DNA of 64,000 nucleotides from contig JBCFYV010000012.1 of assembly GCA_039000515.1 (NCBI GenBank), forward strand, positions 41,523,025 to 41,587,024, given 5' to 3'. Numbering within the stretch: the stretch's first letter is position 1; the number at the start of each line of letters is the position of its first letter. Origin of the DNA: Timema cristinae. Taxonomy: Eukaryota > Arthropoda > Insecta > Phasmatodea > Timematidae. Positions 32,703-43,429 of the stretch are shown one piece after another. The position numbers were made by a program, and so were the translations under genes. Under the pieces are notes generated by a model. That model saw only the letters and a list, made by a program, of their open reading frames with translations, did not search any database and was not told where the DNA came from.

Positions 32703-33046
32703 TGGCTGGGGTAATCCTACTTGTAGCAGTAGATAACACTACTGCAACAAATGACACCGTCCCAGAAATTGGCACCGCCCCAGGAAATGGCACCACTTCA
32801 GGAAATAGCACCACCCCAGGAAATGGCACCGTCCCAGAAAATGGCACTGTGGCAACAAATCCAAACATGACAATGGGGACCATGAGTGGTGTGATGGAAC
32901 AAGCGCAACCATTTCTTACAAATATGACACAAAATCAAACAGATGTGTCATCATTTCTAACAGAATGGTCATCAGGTTCTGCAATTATCTCACCATTTTC
33001 TCCAAATAAAATAACTAGTGGAAATTGGTTTTCCCCCTGGGGGTAA
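32703..33046 (+). CDS. Terminal exon of an Asn-Gly-Thr-rich, probably secreted protein
   Basis: I do not recognise the family. A strong acceptor (ctgttctgtcctcag ending 32702) opens a frame to the TAA at 33044-33046 (about 114 codons). The exon starts in the second position of a codon, so the preceding exon must supply one base; that exon was not found. It begins with a hydrophobic run (VAGVILLVAV), which could be the end of a signal peptide split by a phase-1 intron. Seven 18-base units (32735-32860) then encode six-residue repeats such as GTAPGN, GTTSGN, STTPGN, GTVPEN. The exon carries many N-glycosylation sequons (NTT, NDT, NGT, NST, NMT, NQT) and ends with a non-repetitive tail (FSPWG). 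A mucin-like or cuticle/egg-surface secreted glycoprotein is a reasonable inference. An AATAAA lies at 33335-33340. An antisense frame here is a shadow. Confidence 0.68.
32735..32860 (+). repeat. 18-bp coding minisatellite, seven units
   Basis: Units of 18 bases such as ggcaccgccccaggaaat and ggcaccacttcaggaaat repeat in frame without indels, so each unit adds six residues. The central units are most alike and the edges more diverged, as in an array that grows by unequal exchange. Confidence 0.9.
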
Positions 33047-33900
33047 AAATTTGTTTAAGAATAATTTACTGACTAGTTTTTTTTTTAAGTATAAATATTT
33101 TGAATATGGTTCAAGCGCTTTTGTTTAAAACGTATATTCTAGGAGTGTTTGAAATGACAAAATTAAATTGTAACCTTGATTTTGAGTAATTATGTATTTA
33201 AGGATAATGTAGTTATGATTTGTTTAGAAAAATTCTAATATTTTAAAAATGTCTCTTGTGATTTGATTCAAAATAGATACATATTAAGTTTTTTCACCAT
33301 AAATAATTATATAATATATTGGTTTTTCCAAAAAAATAAAATTATAGTAGTGTGCTGATAAATTATTTTTGTAAAATTTAAATTTAAAATAGTTATAGAG
33401 GTTTTGTTAAAAATTGGTATCGGAGGACTATTTTATATTGTTAATATTAATGTCTTAATTTTTATAAAAAAAATTAACTCAAACGTATTTTACTTATGAA
33501 ACATTATAAAAAATTTGAAATTTTTCTGAATCAGCCTTGATGATTGAGTTAAAAATGGGTATTTTGAAATAGATTTTCATGATAAATAGTAATATATTTT
33601 GACTTTTATAAATTAAAAGTAATTTTGGTGTGGTTTACAAACATCTTATTTTTGAATATTTGAATTTTATTAAAATTAAATGAACAATTTGTCTTAAAAT
33701 ACAAATAGTGTTCATTATAACTAGCAAGATGATAAGTTTGTTTTTATAAATACTTACAAACGGTAGCTTACTGAATAATTATTTTTGAAAATTTTCTTTG
33801 AAGCTATAACAAACATTATGAGAAAGGTTTGAGTTACGTCGTACCATTTTATTTTTAGTGACTTAAAGCATTGGCAAGTGACTAACTTATTTAACCCTCT
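33047..33900 (+). repeat. AT-rich dispersed repeat (family X), overlapping the probable 3' UTR
   Basis: The segment shares motifs with stretches at 41.2, 43.8-44.9 and 56.7-57.1 kb: a start like ttaagaataatttactgact and an end like ttctttgaagctataacaaa ... cgtaccatttta. All copies found lie on the plus strand. No protein coding. Class unknown. Confidence 0.5.
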
Positions 33901-35100
33901 CCTCTAATAAACATAGCAGGTATTTGGCAAATCTAGTGAGGTGGGGGAATGAGGGGGTTGTTTTGCTTCCCTTGGTATTCACCTCCCTCCCCACTCTACC
34001 TCTGCTTTCACTAATAATAGTTGGTAACAATTTAATGTTTTTTTAGCGTTCTTAAATTAAGTTATATCTGTAAAATCATATAGTTTCAGAATAAATGGAC
34101 ATTTTTTCAATATTTATTTACATATCTAGATGGATTTATATAATAAAATAGTAAAAAAGTGACTTCACAGAAATGTTTAGTATAGTGTTAACTACAAAAA
34201 GTAAACAAAAGTTTACATTTAAAACAAATACACAAAGAGCTACCATACATTTGATTGACAGTGTAATTTTATAATAATGTGTGGTGCTATTTTTTTTAAA
34301 AGTCGTTCAGATACCATTTAATCAAATTAAACGTAAATATTAACTTTATTTGCTGAAAAATAAACTTTTAACTGGTTTTTGAAAGTATAATGTGGAATGC
34401 TTAGTACAATCATGTGTGTATTTAATATATCCATGGAAGTTTGAAAATCTTATAAAGAACGAAATTATTTCAAGACAAGAGAATAATGAATGCTTATTGT
34501 AATAATTATTTTTGTACAAAATGGTTTGGTTAACATAGACAATTGACAAGGTAAACTTTAAATGTTATGACACGCTTTTATCTTTACTTTATGTATTTTT
34601 AATTTTGCTTTCAGATGAATGCTAGTTAATGTGATAAATTTATCTTCTCCATTCTTAGACTTTAAATTAGTGTAATTTTTGGGCAACAATAAGTAAGTGG
34701 TACAGATAATACGACCAAAATGAATATATTTTTAAAATCTCTTCAGGTCAAGATTATTGAAAACGGTTATAAGAAATTATACTAAACAACCATACAGTGG
34801 TGTTACAGCCTTCTATTTGAATGCTACATATTTGTTTCAACATTTAAAAAAATAGTTTATAGACTAATAAGATTTGTTAAAATATGTAAATATTTTTAAT
34901 AATAATAACCAGTTTGATACATAGGAACTTTTAGTTTTAATTTCCTTAATACTCCTATTTTTCTATAAGATACTATTTAACCTAAGTGATATTATTCTCT
35001 TTCATTAAACATAGCATCCTCAAATGTATAAAAAAGTTAATAATAGACAAAGCACGAAATAGACTATCACCTACAAATCAAAAATTTATAAGAAATTGAG
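33900..35100. other. No feature recognised
   Basis: AT-rich intergenic DNA with a pyrimidine/purine-rich patch at about 33940-34015 (gaggtgggggaatgaggggg; acctccctccccac). The 67-codon minus-strand frame at 34346-34549 has no motif. Confidence 0.4.
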
Positions 35101-35104
35101 TACA

Positions 35105-35345
35105 TTAAGACCCGCTTCAGTGGCCGCATTGTCTAAGGCACTCCCTAGCAATAGACTAGATTGTCGATGACGGAGGATCGAGGTTAAAATCTCGGTCGCG
35201 TGGACTGAGGGTGATTATTACAAAATTGTTTTTCCATTCTTTCTTCCCGCAAATGTGGGTACAATTTATCTAAATATAACCCTCCTAATCCCTAAAACCA
35301 TTAGAGTAACTAGTTCATAATCGTATAACCCGAACGGGTCGCTAA
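35105..35345 (+). repeat. SINE-B copy
   Basis: Head cgcttcagtggccgcattgt, B-box region gaggttaaaatctcggtcg, body, and shared tail tcgtataacccgaacgggtc. Confidence 0.75.
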
Positions 35346-35643
35346 AAATATAATTCATGTACTGTACGTTGATTGGAAGGGGATGGGGGTAAGAGAATGA
35401 GAGAGAGAAGCGGGAATACTGCACGTATGAAATATCAATATTGTCTCATAATATTTTCAAGTCATATGGGTGAATTTATTATAAGCTACTTTTTTCATCC
35501 TGAATTGTTAGATTAACTCGATACTAATTCCTTAGGTTTAATAGATTAAAAAAATCTTTGAAAACCAAAATAAATCACATAGCTACATATACGTTACATT
35601 TGGAGCATTTCTTTGTACGTAGCTGAAACTGATCCTTAGGAAA

Positions 35644-35830
35644 AAGAAGAGATATTGGAAAATTTTGAGATGCGGTGCTGGAAGAAAATATAGAAGGCAA
35701 AGTGGATAGATTGGGTTACCAATAAAGAAGGTATAAGAAGAGTAAATGATGGCTTACACGAAAAGAAAGGGACTATTGAGTATTGTATAGAGCATGGTGG
35801 AAGTTCAAAGGTGACCATAAAGACCATGAA
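35644..35830 (+). pseudogene. LINE reverse-transcriptase C-terminal fragment
   Basis: A frame with one internal stop reads FEMRCWKKI, then WIDWVTNKEGIRRVNDGL. This matches the block downstream of the reverse transcriptase domain found in many animal LINEs (FEMWCWRR..RISW.D.VTNEEVLRRV). It is a short scrap with no flanking LINE structure. Confidence 0.6.
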
Positions 35831-35951
35831 TTCAATTGAGTGATGAACTCAATCAAGGAAAGAAGATTAGATTCCAAGATATTAAAAAGGAAGTTGATAA
35901 TAGAACATGCCAGAGGATTTAATTTGGGCAATGCAACGGACCTGTTGAAAC

Positions 35952-36115
35952 GTTCTTGTATATTACTGGGCCGCGATAGGCGCCAATTGAAGCGTTCTTG
36001 TATATTACTGGTCCCTACATTGTGCGCCAATTGTGATGTTCTGATATTTTACTGCACCGCGATGGGCGCCAATTGTAATGTTCTGGTTCGGCGCGTTGAG
36101 CGTCGATTGAAGTAC
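35952..36115 (+). repeat. Tandem repeat, 42-44-bp units
   Basis: Units start at about 35952, 35994, 36038 and 36080. Each has gttcttgtatattactgg at the start and gcgccaatt near the end, with a partial fourth. The sequence continues with gcgtcgatt and gagcgccaattaaag (36205-36220), suggesting further decayed copies. Confidence 0.7.
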
Positions 36116-36438
36116 ACCGTTTAATTAGCTGGTAATTGCCCCGTGGTCGAGCACTGATTAAATCGGTCCGGTTTTTTGATGTTGTGAGTAAATTGGTATT
36201 TATAGCCCCGTGATCGAGCGCCAATTAAAGAATTATAATTAATAAACACTTATTTTGTTGACATGTTTTTATTTCTGAATCTAAGTTTATTTAAGGAGAA
36301 AATAGATCATGTCGAAATATATACGCGGCCTATTGTATGAGCGCGGACAGGTGTTGCTGGACGCCAAGTGCCCAAGTGAGTTCTGGACACCAACTGCCTT
36401 TACGTTGCACCATTCTTCGTATATATCCCTTGCTCATG

Positions 36439-36573
36439 GAAGCTTCGAGAAGGTTTAGTTTAGAAAAACAAAATACAAGACAAAAACATCTCTGTGCTAC
36501 TAGAAGCTTCGAGAGCCGGAAACTGACTCAAGTTACATTTTAAAATCTCTCTTCGAACCTTCGAGAAGAGGAA
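36439..36573. promoter_or_regulatory. Cluster of heat-shock-element-like modules
   Basis: At 36439-36456 three perfect and one near-perfect 5-base modules follow each other in alternating orientation (GAA gc TTC ga GAA gg TTT), the pattern bound by trimeric heat shock factor. A second site at 36503-36515 has GAA gc TTC ga GAG, and a third at 36560-36573 has TTC ga GAA near further TTC/GAA modules. A TATA-rich stretch (aatatatatatt) follows at about 36585-36597, and tgacgtcac at about 36628-36636. No coding gene was found downstream in the next kilobase, so the target, if any, is unknown; it may be a transposon promoter. Confidence 0.45.
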
Positions 36574-36639
36574 GTTATTATTTGAAATATATATATTGTC
36601 AACCTGACTTGACTAATGTCACGTGCGTGACGTCACTGA

Positions 36640-38340
36640 TCAGTGGCTTTTGCCTTCTTAGAAGAAGAAGTGCTTTAAGCGCCATTTAATATACTACATA
36701 ATTTAAATGAAATAAGATACGTTTATAAAATTAGGACGATATTATTGTCAATGCTTTCACATACATTTTCAGGGGCAAATCAATTACATTACACTGTCTA
36801 AAGTCAAACACCTAATCTCTTGATATACTAAGCTTAAAGTAGAGGTCTCCATAAAGGATAACTCACTTCTAGATGAGCTGTAAAACTGAAATTTGGCAGG
36901 AAGGTAGAGTGATTTTACCATCTAGCTAGAAACATATAAAAACAGAAAATTTAAAAATGGGGCACGGGGCTATAATTAGAAAATCTTTTTAAATGAGGTA
37001 GAAAATTAAAATTTGGCAATAACTCTTTATCGGTCGGATGAAAACTGAAATTTAGTGAGATCGTAAAGAGAACACCCCAAAAGCTAAACATTTTTAAATT
37101 TGAGATTAAAAATGAGAGGGTTGGTGGGGAAATGAGAATTGAGAAGTAATTTAAATACTGATAGAAAATACCATTTTTAGATATGGTAGAAAATATACAT
37201 TTCGCTCATAACGTAGAAACATATGAGTATGATTTTAAATTTTTAAATCATGATCTGTTTTGGAAGAAGGCTAGGAAATAAAAAACTATTAGAAAAAAAC
37301 CTTTCTAAGTGTGTTGAAAAATTTAAATACTCTCAAGTAGTTAGGACAACCACCCCGAATGATCAACAACAATTTATATACAAAAAATTTCAATTTCAAT
37401 ATTGTTTTAAGAAATGGGGGGTGGGGGGGGGCTCACAATTTATTAAACTAATAGAAAAAAAATTTTCTTGATGTAAAATACATGAATAAATCTGGCATGC
37501 AAATAAATATACCTTACTGGATAACTGAATGATGTCTGAATAAATGGAGTTTCAAAGCTGAAAACGAGAAATGTAAACGATAGAAATTGACAAAACTATT
37601 TTCGGTGTGGTTGGAAATTGAAATTTTGCAGGCACATAAGAGATATAAGATAATCAAATAATTCATAAAATTTCAAAATTGGAATTTGGGAACTGAAAAG
37701 ACCTATAATTATCGTCTCTAACCTCTATTAAACAATTCTTTGCTTAATTTCCCTCTTTAGTACCATAGGTTAAATTTAAACTTTTCCTTTTGTCAACTCT
37801 GGATCTCTCATAATATTACCTTTAATTTAATTCAACTGTTTTACTATAATTAATATATCTTACTTAGTAATGTTTAACTCATTCACACGTAACCTTGGAA
37901 TATGGGATTTTTATTTTATTTATTGTCTAATTTTAATATGTTTTTTTTGTATTTTAACCTACCATATTTAACTTGTTCTTATTCTACTTGATTTCACATA
38001 CCTTAATAAGAATTACAAGTTAAAGGTTTTTTGCTAATGGTTTCCATTATTCTATTCAGTATCTTTTCTTCTATATAATGTAATATATATTTATTCAAAC
38101 TTGTTATTATATATAAATATTCAAAGTTTTATAATCTCAGTATGTCTTTTACTAATTAATTTTGTTTTCTATCTTTAATTTTTCCTTATATTTCATATCA
38201 ATTATATCTTTTCATTTAGAATTAGATCATTTTGTTATTGTTTATTGGGTGTTCCTTGAATAATTAATTAGTATTATTATAATTCTCCTTACTAAATCAC
38301 TATGAATGTAACTAACATTATTTATTACTTTAATGGATTT
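36640..38340. repeat. Decayed repetitive DNA with recurring motif
   Basis: The phrase aaactgaaatttggcag or close variants recurs at about 36880, 37005, 37040 and 37610, embedded in otherwise AT-rich sequence. This resembles non-coding parts of old transposons. No gene seen. A short poly-G tract is at about 37417-37430. Confidence 0.4.
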
Positions 38341-38427
38341 TATAACATTAGGGCTCGATTTATCGGCGAAGCCCTTTGATAATTGATTAAGATCTTTAGA
38401 AAATATTAATCGAAAAGAAATCGAGGA

Positions 38428-38430
<3 letters not shown>

Positions 38431-38464
<34 letters not shown>

Positions 38465-38740
38465 TATTATTATTATCCCCGCGTCTTACTAGCAGTTCGG
38501 GTTATACGCACTTACAATAATGTGTAATGGTAGGGTGATTGTGAGATGAAATGGAGGACCTACAGTTTAACGTGGAATACGAACCACGGTGGAGGCCTGG
38601 CATTCCCCACATTCACAAGATGTCTTGTCAGAGGTGAAGGAAGGGTTTGGTAGTCAGATAAATCTGTGCCGGGACCGAGGATTGAACCCCGGACCCCAGC
38701 ACAGAAGTCCGACACCTTACCTCTAGACCGCCAGGTCACC
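38431..38740 (-). repeat. SINE-A, full-length, inserted into the tail of another SINE-A
   Basis: Complete minus-strand copy ending with the head at ccaggtcacc (38731-38740). Its (ATT)n tail on the left and the (ATT)n of the next SINE on the right hide its own target-site duplication. Confidence 0.88.
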
Positions 38741-38808
<68 letters not shown>

Positions 38809-38941
38809 GCACTGTGCCTTACTACCCGTTCGGGTTATACACACTTACGCTAATGTGTAATGGTAGGGTGATTGTGAGATGAAATGAAGGACCTACAGTT
38901 TAACGTGGAATCCAAACCACGGCGGAGGCCTGGCATAAATG
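38741..38941 (-). repeat. SINE-A, 5'-truncated, older host of the neighbouring SINE
   Basis: (ATT)n at 38741-38807, then tail and part of the body, ending at ggcggaggcctggcat. The pair of SINEs is flanked by gaggaatt at 38423-38430 and 38942-38949, which is the duplication of this older copy. The full-length SINE therefore landed in its A/T-rich tail. Confidence 0.82.
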
Positions 38942-39076
38942 GAGGAATTGATAATATTTTTGCATACGATTAAAATATGGAGAGGGGGAGGGAAGGGTCG
39001 CCACTTATTCTTTATTTACTTTACTCTATTTTGTTCTTTTTCTTTTCTCCTCAGTAGGCCTATTTTGAAACCGTAT

Positions 39077-39090
39077 TATTATTATTATTA

Positions 39091-39126
<36 letters not shown>
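39077..39126. repeat. (ATT)n microsatellite
   Basis: Simple trinucleotide run without a recognisable SINE next to it; may be the tail remnant of a decayed copy. Confidence 0.8.
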
Positions 39127-40488
39127 GTATTTATGCAAGAAAACAACTGGGGCTTAGATTTCAAGTCTCATTAAGGGCGCATGAAATCCTTGAGCCAGCA
39201 CTGCCTATTCTACATCTTAGGTGACATCCTAAATTACTTAAGGGTTTTTGGGGTCACGGGAGGGCGGAGGGGGGTGGTTTCAGTATTTTATTACTAGGGG
39301 GAAAGGGGGGTAGGAAAGAATCCATTCTACGTACGTTTTTTAAACAAATTTTATGGTGAGACAAAATCTATTTTTTTTTTCAGAAATAAATATGTACATT
39401 AATCATAAAATGTAACGTATATATCTTTTACGTATTACAAAAGTTTTTTAAAATTTAATTTAACTCGTTTTGCTACCAATCCTTATGTCTAAAAATAGCT
39501 AAACGATTAAGATAAGCTAATTCACCCAATCGTAAAAAAATACATAAGAGAAAGAAGGAGGGGGTGGTAATGGGTGGCAAGCCCGAACTGCGCTACTCAT
39601 TAAGGGATTAAAAATGTTCATCTAACCTAGAATCGAATTGCGCCAAGTTTAGTGCAGGTAGAATAGGGGGGACGAAATAAACAAACACCATTGCAAACAC
39701 GCTTGCGCCACGTCATGTCTTCCCTTCCTTTGGCAAAGAAATGTAAAAACGCCCTAAGAGCCTCCAAGATCTGTATTAGCTTTACTGACATACGTCTGTC
39801 CAGTATTAACAAATTATCTCGACAACAGTGACTGTCCAAGTGTCTAATTGTTTTATTTTTGTTCGTGTTTTGTGTGGACTGTGATATTAGCGATAATTAT
39901 TAATATGGAAAGGATTTATAGTGAAGGAGGGAAAGCTCTGATTGTCTATAATAATCATACGTATCGACAGGTTAATCAACTGAAGTTGACGAGGGAAGAG
40001 AGGTGGAGATGCACTAAAAAGGACTGTAAGGCCAAAATATTCACACTTGATGGAGGAAATATTTTCTCGTGGAATAAAGACCAACACAACCACGAACCAC
40101 TACTAGATCAAGAGTTGAACAGAAAATTCATCAACAACGCAGTTAAGAAGAAAGCTGAGGAGATTGAAGTTGATCCACAAAGAAGTACAAACACAGAAAA
40201 ATACTATAGAAACATTGACCCACAAGGACATGAAACGTATCAGGAATAACATTAACCATACTAGGCTAAAAACTGCCAAAGTTGCCTAAATATTCCGTCG
40301 AAATTCAATTTGCCTTGGATTCAATTGAACTAACTACTACTCTAGACGAAAACTTTTTGTTGAAAACCGAAAAAGAGGAGGGGGTCGTGATATTTTCTTG
40401 TGACTAAAATCGTGAGTATTTGTGCCAGAATGAAACTGTGTTAATGGATGGAACCTTTGTCAACATTTACACAAACCAAGATAGTAGG

Positions 40489-40695
40489 TCCCGGCACAGA
40501 TTTATCTGATTACCGAACCCTTCCTCCACCTCTGACAAGACATCTTGTGAATGTGGGGAATGCCAGGCCTCCACCGTGGTTCGGATTCACGTTAAACTGT
40601 AGGTCCTCATTTCATCTCACAATCACCCTACCATTACACATTAGCGTAAGTGCGTATAACCCGAACGGGTAGTAAGACGCGGTGCTAATAATAAA
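40489..40695 (+). repeat. SINE-A, 5'-truncated, 10-bp target-site duplication
   Basis: Begins at the B-box end (tcccggcacagatttatctg) and ends with a short tail (gctaataataaa). Flanked by agatagtagg at 40479-40488 and 40696-40705. It interrupts the MULE exon at a point where the deletion junction was already present. Confidence 0.9.
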
Positions 40696-40837
40696 AGATA
40701 GTAGGCTGTCGATTTCATTTGGCGCAAGCATGGTAAGTGAAACAATTTTATTTTACAACTTTACATAAATAATTTTATACCTTTTGACTTGATTAGTATA
40801 TTTTTCACTATTGAAATTTTTTTTAGCACTGCATTTT

Positions 40838-41015
40838 ACTACTTGTTCGATCGACCTATACTTTTATGTGCTAATCATAACAATGAGCTTTGGGATGATA
40901 TAGGTTGAATGTAAATAAAGAGCACCCGAATTTTCCTGAAGGGAAAGTGGAAAACCATCTTCAATTCACTTGACCAGGATTTGAACCCCGACCTCCCAAT
41001 CATCGGTTTAAACAA
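40838..41015 (-). repeat. SINE-B copy, degraded
   Basis: Tail remnant (gcactgcattttactacttg) followed by body (gaaagtggaaaaccatcttc) and the complement of a B box (caggatttgaaccccgacc). Lies in the MULE intron. Confidence 0.65.
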
Positions 41016-41039
41016 TTTTGTTCAAAGTGTTTATCTGGA

Positions 41040-41700
41040 GAGTTTTTTTAGATGATGGATTGGACTGTTTAGTTGATCTCCAGAAAAAAGATGAACTATG
41101 GGCAATTTACTAACGACAAATTTTAAAGGAATTGGAAATTTTTCAAAAATATCTTTAGCAATTATTTTGACTAAAACATACATCTGGGATGTATTTAAGA
41201 TGAAAATTAATAATGTATACTTGATTTTTGGGGCAAAGTCCTTTTAAGGGTAGTTTACGAATGACTAGTTTACCAACATTCAAAATATTTTGAAAATATT
41301 TTTAACGATTTTGTGCAAATGTCTATCCGGTGTGTATTTATCAAGAATAATAACACTGTGTAGGGGCCTACTTGGTTTTGGGTAAAACAAACTATTTTAA
41401 GAATGGTTTTCTGATAAATAATTTTCAAAAATATTAACAACTTGTAACACTCTTAGCACAATAAAACAAACATATTATGGTATTAAATTTTAAAACGCTA
41501 AAATTAAAAATATTAGCCAATTAAAATGATTTATTATTTGGTTTGAAACTGAGGTCCAGCGTAGTGTAATCATCAAATTGTCACTCGAATGATGCCATCG
41601 TCTCAGCTGAATCATTAATAATGAATTCACGTTATGATAAATACTAGCGATTCTGTTGTACCATTTATTTTTTATTCTAAACCTTTTTAAACATAGTCCC
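41040..41700 (+). repeat. Family X AT-rich repeat
   Basis: Carries taagggtagtttacgaatga near 41237 and gaatggttttctgataaata near 41400, as in the copies at 33, 44 and 57 kb. Located in the MULE intron. Confidence 0.45.
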
Positions 41701-42907
41701 AATAAAAAAAGTAAATGTTTTCCTGTCTTTGCGAATGGATGTCAGCACATTTTTGTACGTACGATTACGGCCACAATTTTAGCTATGGTCACGAAATATG
41801 GTATGCATACTATCTGGACTAATATCACGAACCTTATTGTTCTACTCTCAAGTCTTATTTCACGTTTAGAAATGGCAGCTGTTCAAAAAAGTGTTGTTAA
41901 ATAAGTTATTTTAAGTTTTGTTAAATATATTTATGATTTGTATTAAACATACTATTTGTCAAAGCATGCTACGACCCTATTTTCCTCCCGGCTTCTTTTT
42001 AATATCTTTTCATTAACATCCACTATGATTCCTTGTAGGTGGAGGTTCAAAAGCTCGGTTTGGCTGCCACCTACAAAGACCAAAACTCGGATCAGGGAAA
42101 TGGCTCCACTACTGTTTTGGGCTCACTTACTTGAGGCCCGAAGAAGTAGAAGACGCGTTCTGCAATCTGATCAGCATCCAACCAGCCGATACAAAACTGA
42201 TGAGCTTCGCATATTATCTAACCGAAACATATATAGATGAGATGGAGCCAGTGACATTTCCGCCCCACATTTGAGCAGCTGACACTAGGACTTATGGAGG
42301 ACAACAAATGCGTGCGAAAGCTTCCATTCTAGATTTAATTCATTGTGTGCTTCAGCACACCCAAACTTTTGTCTTCATAGAAAATCTAAAATCGGTTCAA
42401 ACTGACACGTACATTCGTATAAACAGTGTACGATAAGCTATTATTCAAAACACGGACAAGAAGATAAACTGAAACAATCAATCTTTGAAAAAAAACAACT
42501 TAAACATTTAAGAGATGGAGAAATAGATAGATTAAGCTTTGTGAAGTGTGTGTCCTTCCAAAAATCCTTTGTGTGACTTTTTTTTATGTTCGACTTCTTT
42601 ATTATTTTATGTTTTTAAAATTGAAATTTTACTGTGATGTTATATATAATGTTTGGTTTTGTTTTATATAGTTAAATATAGTTAATTAAATACTATTTTT
42701 TGACTTGTATCCTTCTTACCGCCCACCATAGCATTTATATTTGTTTGTGTTTACAGCTGGCGCAATTCGGGTCTGGTCAAGGGGGGGCACTTTTAAGCTC
42801 TTGGCGCAATTTGGGTCCAAGCTAGGTGGATTGGCGCAATACGGGCAAACTCGTGGAATATATTAATATCCCTTACGTGTGGAGCAGGGTCGGAATACAG
42901 GAGGAAT

Positions 42908-42922
42908 GGGGGGGGGGGGGGG
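42908..42922. repeat. 15-base poly-G run
   Basis: Uninterrupted G run directly after ggaat. Could form a quadruplex or be an assembly-sensitive homopolymer. Confidence 0.85.
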
Positions 42923-43019
42923 TAAAAATTAAGAAAATAAAGCGTTACGTAATTTAGGGACAGCCCCTTATAAAGAAGTACCTACCACAAAAGCTGAACT
43001 TTTGTCTCGATATGAATTC

Positions 43020-43420
43020 CAGAACATGCATCGAAAGTTCATATCTATAATGAATTTCAGTGGGGTTGGTGATGTATAAGAAAGGGTGTTCACAAAATCA
43101 AAATTGTAATGAATATATGGATTCATAGTCGTTTAATTAAATAAACATAGCACATGAATACGTATAGATAGGCCTACATACATATATATACCTACACAGG
43201 TCTACATATGTATACAGAATTTAACTGTTTAAATCTGCTTACCACAGCTAGAAAAAATACATTCTCTCTTTAATATGTAACATTGTCTATGACTTGATGA
43301 GTGAATTTTTTTACTTTATCATATCAAGAGAGAGTAATGTAATCGTGGAATAAAATCAATCTAGAGATTATGATGCATTTCTACGTTTTATGTAAAACCT
43401 AACCCAAAAAGGTGGATTTT
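43020..43420. other. No gene; short TA/CATA-rich patch
   Basis: Intergenic sequence with a low-complexity patch (tacatacatatatatacc) at about 43177-43195. Confidence 0.4.
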
Positions 43421-43429
43421 ACAATTTTG

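Larger units (their letters stand above)
39905..42576 (+). pseudogene. MULE transposase with FLYWCH zinc finger, internally deleted
   Basis: Starts at the ATG at 39905 (MERIYSEGGKALIVYNNHTY). A FLYWCH-type finger follows at residues about 20-60: WRC, KKDC and HNH supply the C-C-H-H ligands. After two frameshifts the linker (KLPKLPKYSVEIQFALDS) leads to the start of the DDE domain at about 40437-40460 (ETVLMDGTF, first Asp). A deletion then jumps to GCRFHLAQA, which ends at a donor (GCATG|GTAAGT, 40733). The acceptor at 42037-42038 (ccttgtag) rejoins as W-W and, after a one-base shift, KLGLAATYKD, YLRPEEVEDAF, TETYIDEMEPVTFPP and the C-terminal block to the TGA at 42574. A SINE-A sits inside exon 1 and a SINE-B plus family X repeat inside the intron. 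The frame shifts, stops and missing middle leave it dead. Confidence 0.78.
39581..42846 (+). mobile_element. MULE-like DNA transposon with inverted terminal motif clusters
   Basis: The motif GGCGCAATTYGGGT occurs three times at the right end (42759, 42803, 42833) in one orientation and twice at the left (about 39581 as gcccgaactgcgc, and 39636 as gaattgcgccaag) in the other. Between them is a Mutator-like transposase pseudogene. The symmetric, repeated termini fit a MULE of about 3.3 kb. I did not find a clear 8-10-base target duplication, so the borders are approximate. Confidence 0.68.

Noticed and set aside
32677..32883. Minus-strand frame with repeated P-F-P/V-P-F-P units
   Set aside because: It is the antisense shadow of the 18-base coding minisatellite; the plus strand has an acceptor and a sensible protein.
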